Below, one piece after another: positions 51,101-60,376 of a stretch of 64,000 nucleotides of DNA. The notes under the pieces were generated by a model. The model searched no databases, was not told the DNA's origin, and saw only the letters and a list, made by a program, of their open reading frames with translations. The stretch covers positions 1 through 64,000 of the forward strand of contig DATMON010000007.1 in assembly GCA_035568175.1 (NCBI GenBank). Direction: 5' to 3'. A program made the position numbers and the translations under genes. How positions within the stretch are numbered: position 1 is the stretch's first letter; every line of letters begins with the position of its first letter. This stretch comes from AV40 sp035568175. Its GTDB lineage: Bacteria > Verrucomicrobiota > Verrucomicrobiia > Chthoniobacterales > UBA10450.

Positions 51101-53911
51101 TTACGGAAGCTGCATCGACCAACCGCCGCGGCCGTGTGTTGCCACATAAAGAACCCGTCCTGCCGAACTGATCGTGAGGCCCGGGCATTCAACCATCGGA
51201 AGTCCCGATCCCGCAACAACCCAGGTGGTGGTAGCGAAAGGCAGCTTCATCACGCCGAAGTCGGACGCAGCGTAGAGATCGCCTGTCTTGTCATCGCGCT
51301 TCACGTCTGTGATCGGAAAATCTGGCAGATTGTAGCTGATGTCGGTGAAGGTCGCCGTCGACGGTCCGGTCCGCATCACGTCGAACACGTGGCCGGGATT
51401 TCCCGTGGACGCTACGCCGTTGTTGTTATAACCACTGTAGGCGACGAAAGTGTGAGCGGCATTCGTGGGATCAACGTAGACCGCATTAATCGCCCGACTA
51501 GGCGTGTTGGCAGCTGAGTTGTCCAGTCGATTCCAAAGGACCGACGGCGCAGCCGCATCGGCGTTATCGGAAACGAACAATCGTCCAGCTCCGGTCGCGG
51601 CCCACAGAGTGTTCGTGTTTTGCGGGGTGCGAGCGAGCGACGCAACGGCGCCACCAAAGCGATCACCACCGTAAAACGTGCCGGTCAAGTCACCCGATTC
51701 AGTCTCGGAGCCATCTGCCGGACCGCCGAGCGGGACGAAGTCACCGCAGCCCGGTTGCACGGCGCTTGTTGTGAACTCAGGGCAATTGGCCTCGAGAGTT
51801 GCTTGATTTCCGCCCCAGTCCTGGGTTCGCCAGACTGAGAACGATCCTTGGAAGATCGTGCCCGCCGCTGCTGAATTTGGGTCAGCAATAATTGGCGGAT
51901 AGAAATAGGAACCCTCCGCGCTCGATAAAATCGGCGCCCCGATGATGACCCACTTCGTTGGATCGCCATTCCTAAAGTTGGCATCATTGGCCTGACCGCT
52001 GAACGTATTGAAACGCACTGAGTCATTCGTGACCATGAAGCCGGACTGACCGCCATCGCCATAGATGATCTGCGGCCATACCACTGCTGAGCCATTGTAT
52101 TGGAAGGTGCCATTGTCCTGAGTGCCGCCCTGGAGAAGGTTTTGCGGCCGCTGGGCACTGATCGAAAGGCTCTGAAACTGAAGCGTAGAAAGCCCCTCAT
52201 TCATATTGAGCAGCTTATTCGGCACTCGGTTGAGCAGACTCTTGCAGAACGCAGTATCCGCCGGGCTCAATCCCCGCGAGTCGCACTTGTATGACACGTC
52301 GGCAAACTTGCCATCGGATCCAACGACACCGCCGTCCGAGCCGGTGAAGAACTGGAATGGGTTACCCGGGACCGTGGTGATCGCATGCTGGTCGGGGTGG
52401 ATCGCTTCGGCGTGATTAGGACCGCCATCCTGCGTCAGGTCGCTCCAGGTCGTGCCGCCATCGGTTGAAAGCAACCAGGCACGGCCGTTATCGCGGCCGT
52501 GGAGATTATTGTAATCGAACGAGCCGCCAATATAAACAACGTCCGGTGAACCGGATGGTGTGTAGACAGGATTGTCGTACCAACATTGACCGGTGCAATA
52601 ATTGGACACCTGAGCGCCACCCATGGATACGAACGTCGCCGCAGTATCCGCGTTGTCGCTTCGCCAGAATGACGATGGAGGGCCGCCTCCGGGCGGGTAC
52701 GAGCCGGCGCCAACAAACATCCGCGTGGCACCACTAGGCAACGTAGTGACATCGAATTCGTCACGCTCAAGGGCGCTGGCAGTCGCGGTGACCGACGTGT
52801 CCGTTGGCTGAAAAATCTGCGTAAACGATGCGCCATTGTCCGTCGAGCGCCAGATGCCCCCGCTCACGGGAGCGGGATTAAAGAAGCCTCCCCCGAATGC
52901 GTTAACATAGATATACCCGGCATGTGTCGGATCGACCCGCACCGTGGTTGAACCTCGGGTGAATGGCAACGGTGAGGTAAAAATTCGCGTGCAGCTCACG
53001 CCGTTACATCGGTAAACACCGCGCGTTGGAAGCGGATGACCAGTAGCGCCACTCGACGCGGCCCCACTGTCCTCAGAATTTATTCCACGAACAGAGCTCG
53101 CAATTGGAACGAGCAGATTCCCCGCATTGTCCAGCGCCATCTGGCCAATCGCACGTTGAAAGAAGATATCGGTGCCGGGAAACAGCGCCCAAGTGTTGCC
53201 GCCATCCGTCGTCTTGTAAACCCCGACGCCGGCTTCAGAATCCACTGAGGCATTCGGTTCACCGGTGCCGACATACAGAGTATTGCCGGAAGGATCGGCT
53301 GGATCCAATAGCATTGAACCAATAGCGTTAATGCCAAAACTGTTGGAGACGAATTGCCAATTCTGGCTTCCAGCAAGAGCCTTAGAGGTCTTCCAGATGC
53401 CGCCACCCGCCGCCGCAACGTAAAGAGTACAATTTTGCTTGCTACAGTTCGGTGCGATTGCCATGGCTGTCACCCGGCCGCTTGCAACGTATTGCGCGCC
53501 GTCGAACAGGAAGGGAGTAAGCGCCTGCGGGTAGGTTGCCTTGCTCGGACCGACCAGTTGCCAAGAGCCGGCCGAGTGTGCGCTCGCATTAAGCGAGGCC
53601 CAGCCATTTCGCGCGGCCCGTGTCGCATCGCCCGATATTTCTTTACTCGGATATGCTCGTCGCAAATAAGATTCGACGTCGGGTGAGGATTTCGGATTTC
53701 TGCTTTCGGCCGTAACCTTAGCTTCGGCGTTGCGGCCGGGTTTGAAGAAGTCTGCGTCCACCTTTTTCGGAGTGTACGCTGGCCCTTCCGTCTGCCGGAG
53801 TGGGGTCGACATTTTTGCTGTCGTGACAGCTAACGCCACCGCCGCCAGCACCAAGGTGCCGGCAACCGCGACGCGTAGATAGGAGAATACAGACGTGTAG
53901 GTAAGTTTCAT
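51101..53911 (-). CDS. Large secreted BNR/sortilin-like beta-propeller protein
   Basis: A 936-residue protein with an N-terminal signal/anchor (VAVAGTLVLAAVALAVTTA). Repeats of the kind SxDGGxTW run through it (YKTTDGGNTWALF, WRSTDNGASFTQIF, LLSTDGGTTWSDL), the Asp-box pattern of BNR, sialidase and VPS10 propellers, interleaved with GxxYxAxxxGGIW blades. No catalytic triad of sialidases is evident, so it is probably a binding or structural exoprotein. It sits alone, with heptanucleotide repeats in its leader and an intrinsic terminator at its end. Confidence 0.75.
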   Translation of the reverse strand: MKLTYTSVFSYLRVAVAGTLVLAAVALAVTTAKMSTPLRQTEGPAYTPKKVDADFFKPGRNAEAKVTAESRNPKSSPDVESYLRRAYPSKEISGDATRAARNGWASLNASAHSAGSWQLVGPSKATYPQALTPFLFDGAQYVASGRVTAMAIAPNCSKQNCTLYVAAAGGGIWKTSKALAGSQNWQFVSNSFGINAIGSMLLDPADPSGNTLYVGTGEPNASVDSEAGVGVYKTTDGGNTWALFPGTDIFFQRAIGQMALDNAGNLLVPIASSVRGINSEDSGAASSGATGHPLPTRGVYRCNGVSCTRIFTSPLPFTRGSTTVRVDPTHAGYIYVNAFGGGFFNPAPVSGGIWRSTDNGASFTQIFQPTDTSVTATASALERDEFDVTTLPSGATRMFVGAGSYPPGGGPPSSFWRSDNADTAATFVSMGGAQVSNYCTGQCWYDNPVYTPSGSPDVVYIGGSFDYNNLHGRDNGRAWLLSTDGGTTWSDLTQDGGPNHAEAIHPDQHAITTVPGNPFQFFTGSDGGVVGSDGKFADVSYKCDSRGLSPADTAFCKSLLNRVPNKLLNMNEGLSTLQFQSLSISAQRPQNLLQGGTQDNGTFQYNGSAVVWPQIIYGDGGQSGFMVTNDSVRFNTFSGQANDANFRNGDPTKWVIIGAPILSSAEGSYFYPPIIADPNSAAAGTIFQGSFSVWRTQDWGGNQATLEANCPEFTTSAVQPGCGDFVPLGGPADGSETESGDLTGTFYGGDRFGGAVASLARTPQNTNTLWAATGAGRLFVSDNADAAAPSVLWNRLDNSAANTPSRAINAVYVDPTNAAHTFVAYSGYNNNGVASTGNPGHVFDVMRTGPSTATFTDISYNLPDFPITDVKRDDKTGDLYAASDFGVMKLPFATTTWVVAGSGLPMVECPGLTISSAGRVLYVATHGRGGWSMQLP

Positions 53912-53912
53912 A

Positions 53913-53940
53913 GAACTAAGAACTAAGAATTTAGAATTTA
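53913..53940. repeat. Heptanucleotide tandem repeat in the leader of the propeller gene
   Basis: Four 7-bp units, GAACTAA twice then GAATTTA twice, begin 2 bp upstream of the ATG of the 936-residue protein gene (start at 53911). The remaining 270 bp up to the next gene (53941-54208) hold nothing I can assign. The repeat occupies the place where a ribosome-binding site should be. Confidence 0.6.
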
Positions 53941-54208
53941 GAGAGCTGAGTGAATTATGAGCCTGGCGGTCGAATCAAAAAAAATCAAGACAATTCTTCT
54001 AGTTTCTGGGATGCGTGTGAATAATTGTGAATAACTTTCGAATACCTCGCTGTGACGAATAAACCGTGCCCCATCAAATACGGCGATGTCCCCACTTTCC
54101 CCACTTTTACCTGTCGCAAAACCTGAGGCCGACGATGTCGGCCGGGTTTAAGTAGAAGAGACCCGTGCTGATCGCTAGCCGGGCCGACTATGAAACGCTG
54201 CTATTTTC

Positions 54209-54415
54209 TTACCGCCGCACGTAATGGCCGTGGAACCAGACTCGGTGATGCGGGCCCCAATGTCCAGGAACCCAAACCCAGTAGTATCCTCCGGACCAGT
54301 AACCCGGGCCGTGGACGTAATACGGGTTGTCACCGATGTCGATGTTGAGCGAAATCGCCTGGGCAGCCCCGCTAATCGAAAGAATAGCGATTAAAACTAA
54401 CGCGAGTTTCTTCAT
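54209..54415 (-). CDS. Small secreted aromatic-rich protein
   Basis: A 68-residue protein: a signal peptide (MKKLALVLIAILSISGAAQA) then about 48 residues rich in Tyr, Trp, His and Gly with VWVPGHWGPH-type repeats, as in small YXWxPGHW proteins found in many proteobacteria and PVC genomes. AGGAG lies seven bases before the ATG. The function is unknown; binding of metal or wall polymer is conceivable. Confidence 0.65.
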   Translation of the reverse strand: MKKLALVLIAILSISGAAQAISLNIDIGDNPYYVHGPGYWSGGYYWVWVPGHWGPHHRVWFHGHYVRR

Positions 54416-54537
54416 GATATTCTCCTATCTACATTTTAGACGAACTCCGAATCTCTTTATTTAGCTCTCCGGAAATATATTGCACGCCCTTTTTACGCGG
54501 GATTCAAGCGTACGTAAATCGTTAACGCCGCACCCGT

Positions 54538-56349
54538 TTATACCAGGACCGGCTCCGCCGCCGCCGGCTCGGTCCATCTTCCGTGTTCGCGAATCAAATC
54601 CTTCAGCCGATCCACCGCCTCCGCTTCCGGAATATTGAATTTCACCGCGGTCTTGCCGACATAGAGATTCACCTTACCTGGCGCGCCGCCGACGTAACCA
54701 AAATCTGCGTCCGCCATTTCGCCCGGCCCGTTTACGATGCAACCCATGATCGCGATCTTCACGCCTTTGAGGTGCAACGTCGCTGCCTTAATTTTTGCAG
54801 TCGTGGTTTGGAGGTTGAACAAGGTTCGCCCGCATGACGGACACGCCACGTAATCCGTTTTAAAAATGCGCGACCCGGCCGCTTGCAGAATGTTGTAGCT
54901 CAAACGCAATGCCTGCCCCGGCGCACCTTCGCCCTGAATCAAAATCGCGTCACCAACTCCATCGCAAAGCAGCGAACCAACATTTGTCGCCGATACGAGA
55001 AGCGTCTGAAGAAAATCTTTTCCTTCGTCATTCGTCATTGGTGCTTCGTCATTCTTCACAACATCCTTTAAGAGGATTGGATGCCGCGGTTGCAATCTGG
55101 CGGCCAACAAACGAAACGCCGCGATCACCGGAAGATCGACATCGTCCTTCACCGTGACTAATTGCGGCTCGGAAGTCTGATTTAATCTCGCAATTGCGTC
55201 CTCATCGGTGGGATCGATCTCCTGGATTTGCGCGTTTTCGTAAACGATCTCCGGCTTGTAATCGCCCATCTTGTCGATCTTGTGCGCGATCTTGTCGAAA
55301 TTTTCCTGCCTCACCACCACGCGAATTAATTGTTCGCCGCCGAGTCGCACGCCGTCGCGCTCAATTGTTTCCGTCGCGCGCCGCTGATACGAAAACGGAT
55401 CGAACGACAATTCGACACTGGGCATTGGGCGTTGAATGCCAATCCCGCCCGGACCGCGGAGCGTTTTCTTTTTCACCATCGCCGCCAGTGCCCGCGCCAC
55501 CGGAATCTCGTGCGGACTGTCTTCCGTCAACGAGACGCGGACCGTGTCCCCGATCCCATCCGCCAGAAGCGACCCGATTCCGATAGCGCTCTTGATTCGC
55601 GCGTCTTCGCCTTCGCCCGCTTCGGTCACGCCGAGATGGAGCGGATAATTCCAATCCGGGCCGAGCTGATTCAATCGCGCCACCAGCAGTCGATAAGCGG
55701 CAATCATGATTTTTGGATTGCTCGCCTTCATGGAAAAAACGAATGCGTGATAATCCAGGTCGCGCGCGATCCGGGCGAATTCGAGCGCGCTCTCCACCAT
55801 CCCGAGAGGCGTATCGCCGTATCTATTTAGAATCCGGTCGCTGAGCGAGCCGTGGTTCGTCCCAATCCGCATGGCAATGCCGCGTTTTTTGCAAAGATCG
55901 ACCAGCGGGGTGAACCGCTCGCGGATCCGATTCAGCTCAGCCGCGTATTGCTCATCCGAATATTCGCGAATCAGGAACTTCTTCGAGTCGGCGTAATTGC
56001 CCGGATTGATCCGGACTTTGTCGACCCATTTGGCCGCTTCCATCGCGGCGTCCGGTTTAAAATGGATATCGGCCACGATAGGCACGCCGCAGCTTCGGTC
56101 GCGCAACCCTTTCACGATATTTTCCAGATTGCGCGAGTCTTTTACCGTCGGCGCCGTGATACGGACGATTTCACAACCCACTTCCGCCAACTCCACCGTC
56201 TGTTGGATCGACATCTCCGTGTCCATCGTGTCGCACGTGATCATCGATTGGACGCGAATCGGATTGTTCCCGCCAATGCCGACATTGCCCACTTGCACCT
56301 CTCGCGAGAGGCGGCGGCGAAACTGCAATGGATTCTCGCAATAGTGCAT
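54538..56349 (-). CDS. ispG: 4-Hydroxy-3-methylbut-2-enyl diphosphate synthase (long form)
   Basis: A 603-residue iron-sulphur enzyme of the MEP isoprenoid pathway, converting MEcPP to HMBPP. The N-terminal TIM barrel (RVQSMITCDTMDTE, VADIHFKPDAAM, VRINPGN) is followed by a large insert (about residues 280-450) and the C-terminal cluster domain with CPSCGRTLF and GCIVNGPGE supplying the cysteines. The long three-domain form occurs in plants, Chlamydiae, Bacteroidetes and relatives, unlike the roughly 370-residue E. coli type. A heptanucleotide repeat lies inside the coding sequence at 55024-55058. The start is 4 bp after the ybjQ stop. Confidence 0.95.
   Translation of the reverse strand: MHYCENPLQFRRRLSREVQVGNVGIGGNNPIRVQSMITCDTMDTEMSIQQTVELAEVGCEIVRITAPTVKDSRNLENIVKGLRDRSCGVPIVADIHFKPDAAMEAAKWVDKVRINPGNYADSKKFLIREYSDEQYAAELNRIRERFTPLVDLCKKRGIAMRIGTNHGSLSDRILNRYGDTPLGMVESALEFARIARDLDYHAFVFSMKASNPKIMIAAYRLLVARLNQLGPDWNYPLHLGVTEAGEGEDARIKSAIGIGSLLADGIGDTVRVSLTEDSPHEIPVARALAAMVKKKTLRGPGGIGIQRPMPSVELSFDPFSYQRRATETIERDGVRLGGEQLIRVVVRQENFDKIAHKIDKMGDYKPEIVYENAQIQEIDPTDEDAIARLNQTSEPQLVTVKDDVDLPVIAAFRLLAARLQPRHPILLKDVVKNDEAPMTNDEGKDFLQTLLVSATNVGSLLCDGVGDAILIQGEGAPGQALRLSYNILQAAGSRIFKTDYVACPSCGRTLFNLQTTTAKIKAATLHLKGVKIAIMGCIVNGPGEMADADFGYVGGAPGKVNLYVGKTAVKFNIPEAEAVDRLKDLIREHGRWTEPAAAEPVLV
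55024..55058. repeat. Heptanucleotide repeat within ispG
   Basis: Five 7-bp units on the plus strand: TTCGTCA, TTCGTCA, TTGGTGC, TTCGTCA, TTCTTCA. In the ispG reading it encodes KNDEAPMTNDEG inside the insert domain. Gain or loss of one unit would shift the frame. Confidence 0.7.
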
Positions 56350-56353
56350 TTTG

Positions 56354-56689
56354 TCAGACTGGATTGGGCTCGACCAGCACAGCCGTGCCGTAACACAGGA
56401 CTTCCGTCACACCCTGCATAATTTCGGTCGCGTCGTAACGAAGTCCGATGACCGCGTTAGCACCCAGGCCGCGGGCATGGTCCAAACAAAGCTCCAGCGC
56501 GTGTTCCCGCGTTTTCTCGCAGAGATCAGTCAGGATCGTGATGTTGCCGCCGACCAGGGTCTGCAATCCCGCACCGATCGTGCCGAAGATCGAGCGCGAA
56601 CGCACGATGATCCCGCGCACAACCCCGAAGGTTTTCACGACGCGATAGCCCGGCAACTCAAATGCCGTCGTTGTCATTGACGGATTCAT
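56354..56689 (-). CDS. ybjQ: YbjQ/UPF0145 family protein
   Basis: A protein of about 111 residues: VRGIIVRSRSIFGTIGAGLQ and ARGLGANAVIGLRYDATEI are the conserved blocks of the YbjQ (DUF74) family, which forms pentamers of unknown function. ATG 56689 is chosen; ATG 56677 gives a slightly shorter product. It lies between rseP and ispG in the same direction. Confidence 0.85.
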   Translation of the reverse strand: MNPSMTTTAFELPGYRVVKTFGVVRGIIVRSRSIFGTIGAGLQTLVGGNITILTDLCEKTREHALELCLDHARGLGANAVIGLRYDATEIMQGVTEVLCYGTAVLVEPNPV

Positions 56690-56730
56690 GAATCCAAATG
56701 TAAAAGCGGCGCGCGACTGGCGCAATCCGC

Positions 56731-58152
56731 TTAAGGCACGTCTCGATCCTTGGCCTGCGACTGAGGAGCGTATTTATCGAGCGCGTGTTTAACGAACGGC
56801 AAATCCTGCAAATCAAAAAAGGTGATGTAAATAATCACGCCAACGATCAAAATCGTGCAGGTGCCTTGCACAACTTCGAGCACGCGCATGTTCAGAGGTT
56901 TGCGCCGGACCGACTCGATCAATCCGAACAGGATGTGCCCGCCGTCGAGCACCGGGATCGGCAACATGTTCAAAATCGCCAGGTTTACATTTAGCACCAC
57001 GCTGAGCCAGAGCGCCAATTGCCACCCGCGCTCGCTGACGAAAAACAGATAGTAAATTCTTCCGATACCGATCGGCCCGCTTAGATGCTGCAGTTTCACA
57101 TCCGATTTGGGCGAAGCGACCGCGCCAAGCGTACTTAGCGTGCTGGTCACACTGTTACGAATCAGTTCGATCGGGCTCGGGTGCGCGATCGACATGATTC
57201 CGCTCGTGTCCCATTGAATTCCAATTCGCGGCTGCATTTTTCCGTCGGTTGGCAGCGGCACGGGTTTCACCGGCACTTCGAATCTCGAACCGTTGCGCTC
57301 CACTTCGAGGATCAAGGTTTCGTCGGGATGTTTCTTAATATACTCGAGCAGCGCGATCGGATTGTAGATCGGCGTATGATTGAACCCGCGAATAATGTCG
57401 CGCGGGCGCAACCCGGCTGCGGCCGCGGGCGAGTTCAGCTCGACTTTATCAATGATCGCCGTTTCGGCCGGCAGGATCAGCAGCTGGCGAACGCTTTTTC
57501 GGCGCCAGCGCCCTGTCTCGGACTTATATGGCTCAACGTTGACTGTCTGCACCTGTCCGCTGCGCTCGAATTTCACCGGAACGGTCTCGCCTTCACTCCG
57601 GACAACCGCCCAACTCACGCTGTCGTTCATCCCGAGAAAACGGGTCACTCGTTTTCCATCCACTTCCAAAATCCTGTCTCCCGGATGCAGATCCGCTTTT
57701 TCCGCCGGTGAATCCGGCATGATGTAACCAATCACTGTGGTCGTATCCGATTCACTTACCGGATACCCCACCACCCAAACGATTACGGCGAACACAAACG
57801 CCAGCAGCAAACTGAAAAATGGACCGGCCACCGCCACGATGATTTTGTCGAGTGCAGAAACAGGCGGAAGCCGCTCTCGGTCGACGTCCGCTTTTCCTTC
57901 GATGATATCCATCGGCGCGAGCTGCGGCAGCGCCACGAAACCGCCGAACGGCAGCGAGCCTAACGAATATTGGACGCCGTTGATTTTCCTTTGCCAAAGT
58001 GGCTTGCCAAACCAGACCCCGAACTTTTCGATGTAAAGACCGCGCCAGCGTGCCGCCAGAAAATGCCCGATCTCGTGCACGACGATGAGCAAATTGAAAA
58101 TGACCAGGACCTCGACGATGACGAGGACGACGCGACCGATGTGAAGAATCAT
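56731..58152 (-). CDS. rseP: Site-2 membrane metalloprotease RseP
   Basis: A protein of about 473 residues. VVHEIGHFL (H26, E27, H30) is the zinc site in the first helix, and NMLPIPVLDGGHILF supplies the third ligand near the C-terminus. Two PDZ-like segments lie between (SPAEKADLHPGDRILEVDG and SPAAAAGLRPRDIIRGFN). ATG 58152 starts directly at the first helix; the longer frame overlaps dxr. Regulated intramembrane proteolysis of anti-sigma factors is the known role. Confidence 0.93.
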   Translation of the reverse strand: MILHIGRVVLVIVEVLVIFNLLIVVHEIGHFLAARWRGLYIEKFGVWFGKPLWQRKINGVQYSLGSLPFGGFVALPQLAPMDIIEGKADVDRERLPPVSALDKIIVAVAGPFFSLLLAFVFAVIVWVVGYPVSESDTTTVIGYIMPDSPAEKADLHPGDRILEVDGKRVTRFLGMNDSVSWAVVRSEGETVPVKFERSGQVQTVNVEPYKSETGRWRRKSVRQLLILPAETAIIDKVELNSPAAAAGLRPRDIIRGFNHTPIYNPIALLEYIKKHPDETLILEVERNGSRFEVPVKPVPLPTDGKMQPRIGIQWDTSGIMSIAHPSPIELIRNSVTSTLSTLGAVASPKSDVKLQHLSGPIGIGRIYYLFFVSERGWQLALWLSVVLNVNLAILNMLPIPVLDGGHILFGLIESVRRKPLNMRVLEVVQGTCTILIVGVIIYITFFDLQDLPFVKHALDKYAPQSQAKDRDVP

Positions 58153-58166
58153 TGCGGCTGGCTGAA

Positions 58167-59321
58167 TTATTTTTTCCCGATCGCGGCAGTCGCTTCCGCG
58201 CGCGCCCACTGATCAGCGGCCAATATCGCATCGAGATCGGGATGTGCAACGGTACGATGCCGGTCCATCACTTGCCCGACCGTCTCCCAGATCTGGGCGA
58301 ACCGGACGTGTCGGTTCAAAAACGCTGCCACCGCGATTTCATTCGCTGCGTTCATGACCGCGGGCAAAGTTCCGCCGCTCTCGCCGGCCCGCCGCGCCAG
58401 ATTGAGTGCTGGGAAATCTTCGTAACGCGGTGGAAAGAATTCGAGCTTCGACACCTTCGAAAAATCGAGCGGCGGCAATGTGTTCGGCACGCGCTCCGGC
58501 CACGTCACCGCATATTGAATCGGAAAACACATGTTCGAGTAGCTCAACTGCGCGAGGGTCGACCCATCGGCAAATTCGACCATCGAATGGACGATGCTTT
58601 GGGGATGGATCACTACTTCTACGCGATTCATTTCCACGCCGAATAACCAGTGGGCCTCGATCATCTCGAGGCCTTTGTTGAACAGCGTCGCCGAATCGAT
58701 CGTGATTTTTGGGCCCATGTTCCAAGTTGGATGCTTCAACGCTTCCTCGACCGTAACATTGGCAAGTTGGTCCGCGGGTGTCTCACGAAACGGCCCGCCT
58801 GAGGCCGTCAGAATAATCCGGCGGACTTCCGATGGCCGGCCATCGAGACATTGGAAGATCGCGTTGTGCTCGGAATCGACCGGGAGAATTTTCACGCCGC
58901 GTTTCTGGGCCGCATTGGTCACAGCTTCACCCGCCATCACCAGGATCTCTTTGCTCGCGACGGCCAGATCTTTTCCCGATTCAATCGCATCAAGGGCGGG
59001 GTGCAATCCCGCCGTGCCAACGATGGCGATGAGAACCATGTCCGCATCCTCCATTCGCGCGACTTCGCGCAAGCCATTCTCGCCCACAAGAATTTTTGGC
59101 TGGTACTCCAACTTCGTTCGCAAGATGTCGATCTTGCGCTCGTCCACCAGACAGATTGCTTTCGCGCGGGTCTTGTTCGCCGCCGCCGCCAGCTTTTCGG
59201 CGTTGCTGTTCGCAGCCAGCCCAACAATCTCCATCCGCTCCGGGATGTCGTGCGCCACTTTCAACGTGCTGTCGCCGATCGATCCGGTCGCGCCCAAGAC
59301 CACGACCCGTTTACGTTTCAT
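58167..59321 (-). CDS. dxr: 1-Deoxy-D-xylulose-5-phosphate reductoisomerase
   Basis: A 384-residue NADPH enzyme catalysing the second MEP step. VVLGATGSIGDSTLKV binds NADPH, LPVDSEHNAIFQCL contains the metal-binding Asp and Glu, and TASGGPFRE and HPTWNMGPKITIDSATLFNKG are hallmark blocks (the last continues to the Glu ligands). It sits between cdsA and rseP, with ispG in the same run, so two isoprenoid genes are grouped. Confidence 0.95.
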   Translation of the reverse strand: MKRKRVVVLGATGSIGDSTLKVAHDIPERMEIVGLAANSNAEKLAAAANKTRAKAICLVDERKIDILRTKLEYQPKILVGENGLREVARMEDADMVLIAIVGTAGLHPALDAIESGKDLAVASKEILVMAGEAVTNAAQKRGVKILPVDSEHNAIFQCLDGRPSEVRRIILTASGGPFRETPADQLANVTVEEALKHPTWNMGPKITIDSATLFNKGLEMIEAHWLFGVEMNRVEVVIHPQSIVHSMVEFADGSTLAQLSYSNMCFPIQYAVTWPERVPNTLPPLDFSKVSKLEFFPPRYEDFPALNLARRAGESGGTLPAVMNAANEIAVAAFLNRHVRFAQIWETVGQVMDRHRTVAHPDLDAILAADQWARAEATAAIGKK

Positions 59322-59335
59322 TTTGATTCACCCGC

Positions 59336-60250
59336 TCAAGAAACCCTAATAACGAGCCGGAGATAGAAAAACAAAAGGGGCGCCGTGAAGAGAAGGCTGT
59401 CGATCAAATCGAGCGCGCCGCCGATCCCTGGAAGCAAGTTTCCCGAATCTTTCACCCCGGTGCTGCGCTTGATGACCGATTCGGCGAGATCGCCGATCAC
59501 AGCTGCGAAGCCCAATAACAGCCCGAGCACCGTCGCGTGCGTCCAAGTCAACATCAACAACTGCTCCGGCATGAGCTTGAACAGCGCCAGGCTACAAAAA
59601 AGCGCGAACCCGAGCGCGCCGAAAAATCCTTCCCACGTTTTCTTCGCGCTGATTTGCGGGACCATCAGGTGCCGGCCAATCGCGCTGCCCGTAAGATACG
59701 CCCCCATGTCGCTGAACTTCGTGACCGCAATCAGGTAGAGACAATAAAATTGCCCCGTTACCACGCCGGCGCTCGACCGCGGAGTCAGATAGAGAATTTT
59801 CGTGGTGAAATTAAAGAGCCAAAGCACGTAAAGCAGACCGAACAGCGTGTAAGCCATGGTTTGCAACGGCTCGTCGTGCCGCAAACGCGCGAACATTTGG
59901 CGGCCAAAGACCGTCAGCAGAAAAAAGAGCAATACCGCCACCTCGAAGTCGTAGGAACGGGCAAGGCCGATCGTCGAAAAGTAATGAAAACTTCCGCCCA
60001 GCATGATCCCGCCGCAGATCAATCCGGTGATTTTAAAATTCGGCAGCTGCGCGTGGTCGAGCATCCGATAAAATTCCAGCAACGCGATCAACCCGAACGC
60101 GCTGATCAAAAGCCAAAATAGGATTTCGTACCCGGTGAACGCGATCAGAAGCGCAATCGACCAAAGCACGACCGTGCTAACGAACCGCGGAATGAAGACG
60201 GCACGCGGTTTCGCGGTATCGGCTCCAGCCTTTTCAAGTGTCACGGGCAT
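59336..60250 (-). CDS. cdsA: Phosphatidate cytidylyltransferase
   Basis: A membrane enzyme of about 304 residues forming CDP-diacylglycerol from CTP and phosphatidate. About seven hydrophobic segments are followed by the signature region SVIKRSTGVKDSGNLLPGIGGALD, cut here as KRSTGVKDSGNLLPGIGG. ATG 60250 has GGGAG nine bases upstream and is preferred over the frame start at 60289. CDP-diacylglycerol is the classical donor for phospholipid synthesis and separate from the CDP-inositol route proposed at 11-17 kb. Confidence 0.93.
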   Translation of the reverse strand: MPVTLEKAGADTAKPRAVFIPRFVSTVVLWSIALLIAFTGYEILFWLLISAFGLIALLEFYRMLDHAQLPNFKITGLICGGIMLGGSFHYFSTIGLARSYDFEVAVLLFFLLTVFGRQMFARLRHDEPLQTMAYTLFGLLYVLWLFNFTTKILYLTPRSSAGVVTGQFYCLYLIAVTKFSDMGAYLTGSAIGRHLMVPQISAKKTWEGFFGALGFALFCSLALFKLMPEQLLMLTWTHATVLGLLLGFAAVIGDLAESVIKRSTGVKDSGNLLPGIGGALDLIDSLLFTAPLLFFYLRLVIRVS

Positions 60251-60285
60251 GAAACTCCCATCTTCCTGAGCAGACAGAAATTTGT

Positions 60286-60364
60286 CCACAGATTACACAG
60301 ATTTCCGCAGATTAAATTGAGAAACTCCTTTCGATAATCTGTGTGAATCTGCGAAATCTGCGGA
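60286..60364. repeat. Inverted arrays of CACAGATT-type units
   Basis: The left arm (60286-60314) contains three units close to CCACAGATTA; the right arm (60335-60364) contains three in reverse orientation (TAATCTGTG, AATCTGCG, AATCTGCGG). They lie between the divergent cdsA and tdh genes, and in the single strand would form a long hairpin. I associate similar arrays with intergenic regions of PVC and other environmental genomes, from memory. Confidence 0.6.
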
Positions 60365-60376
60365 TACAATTACTCC

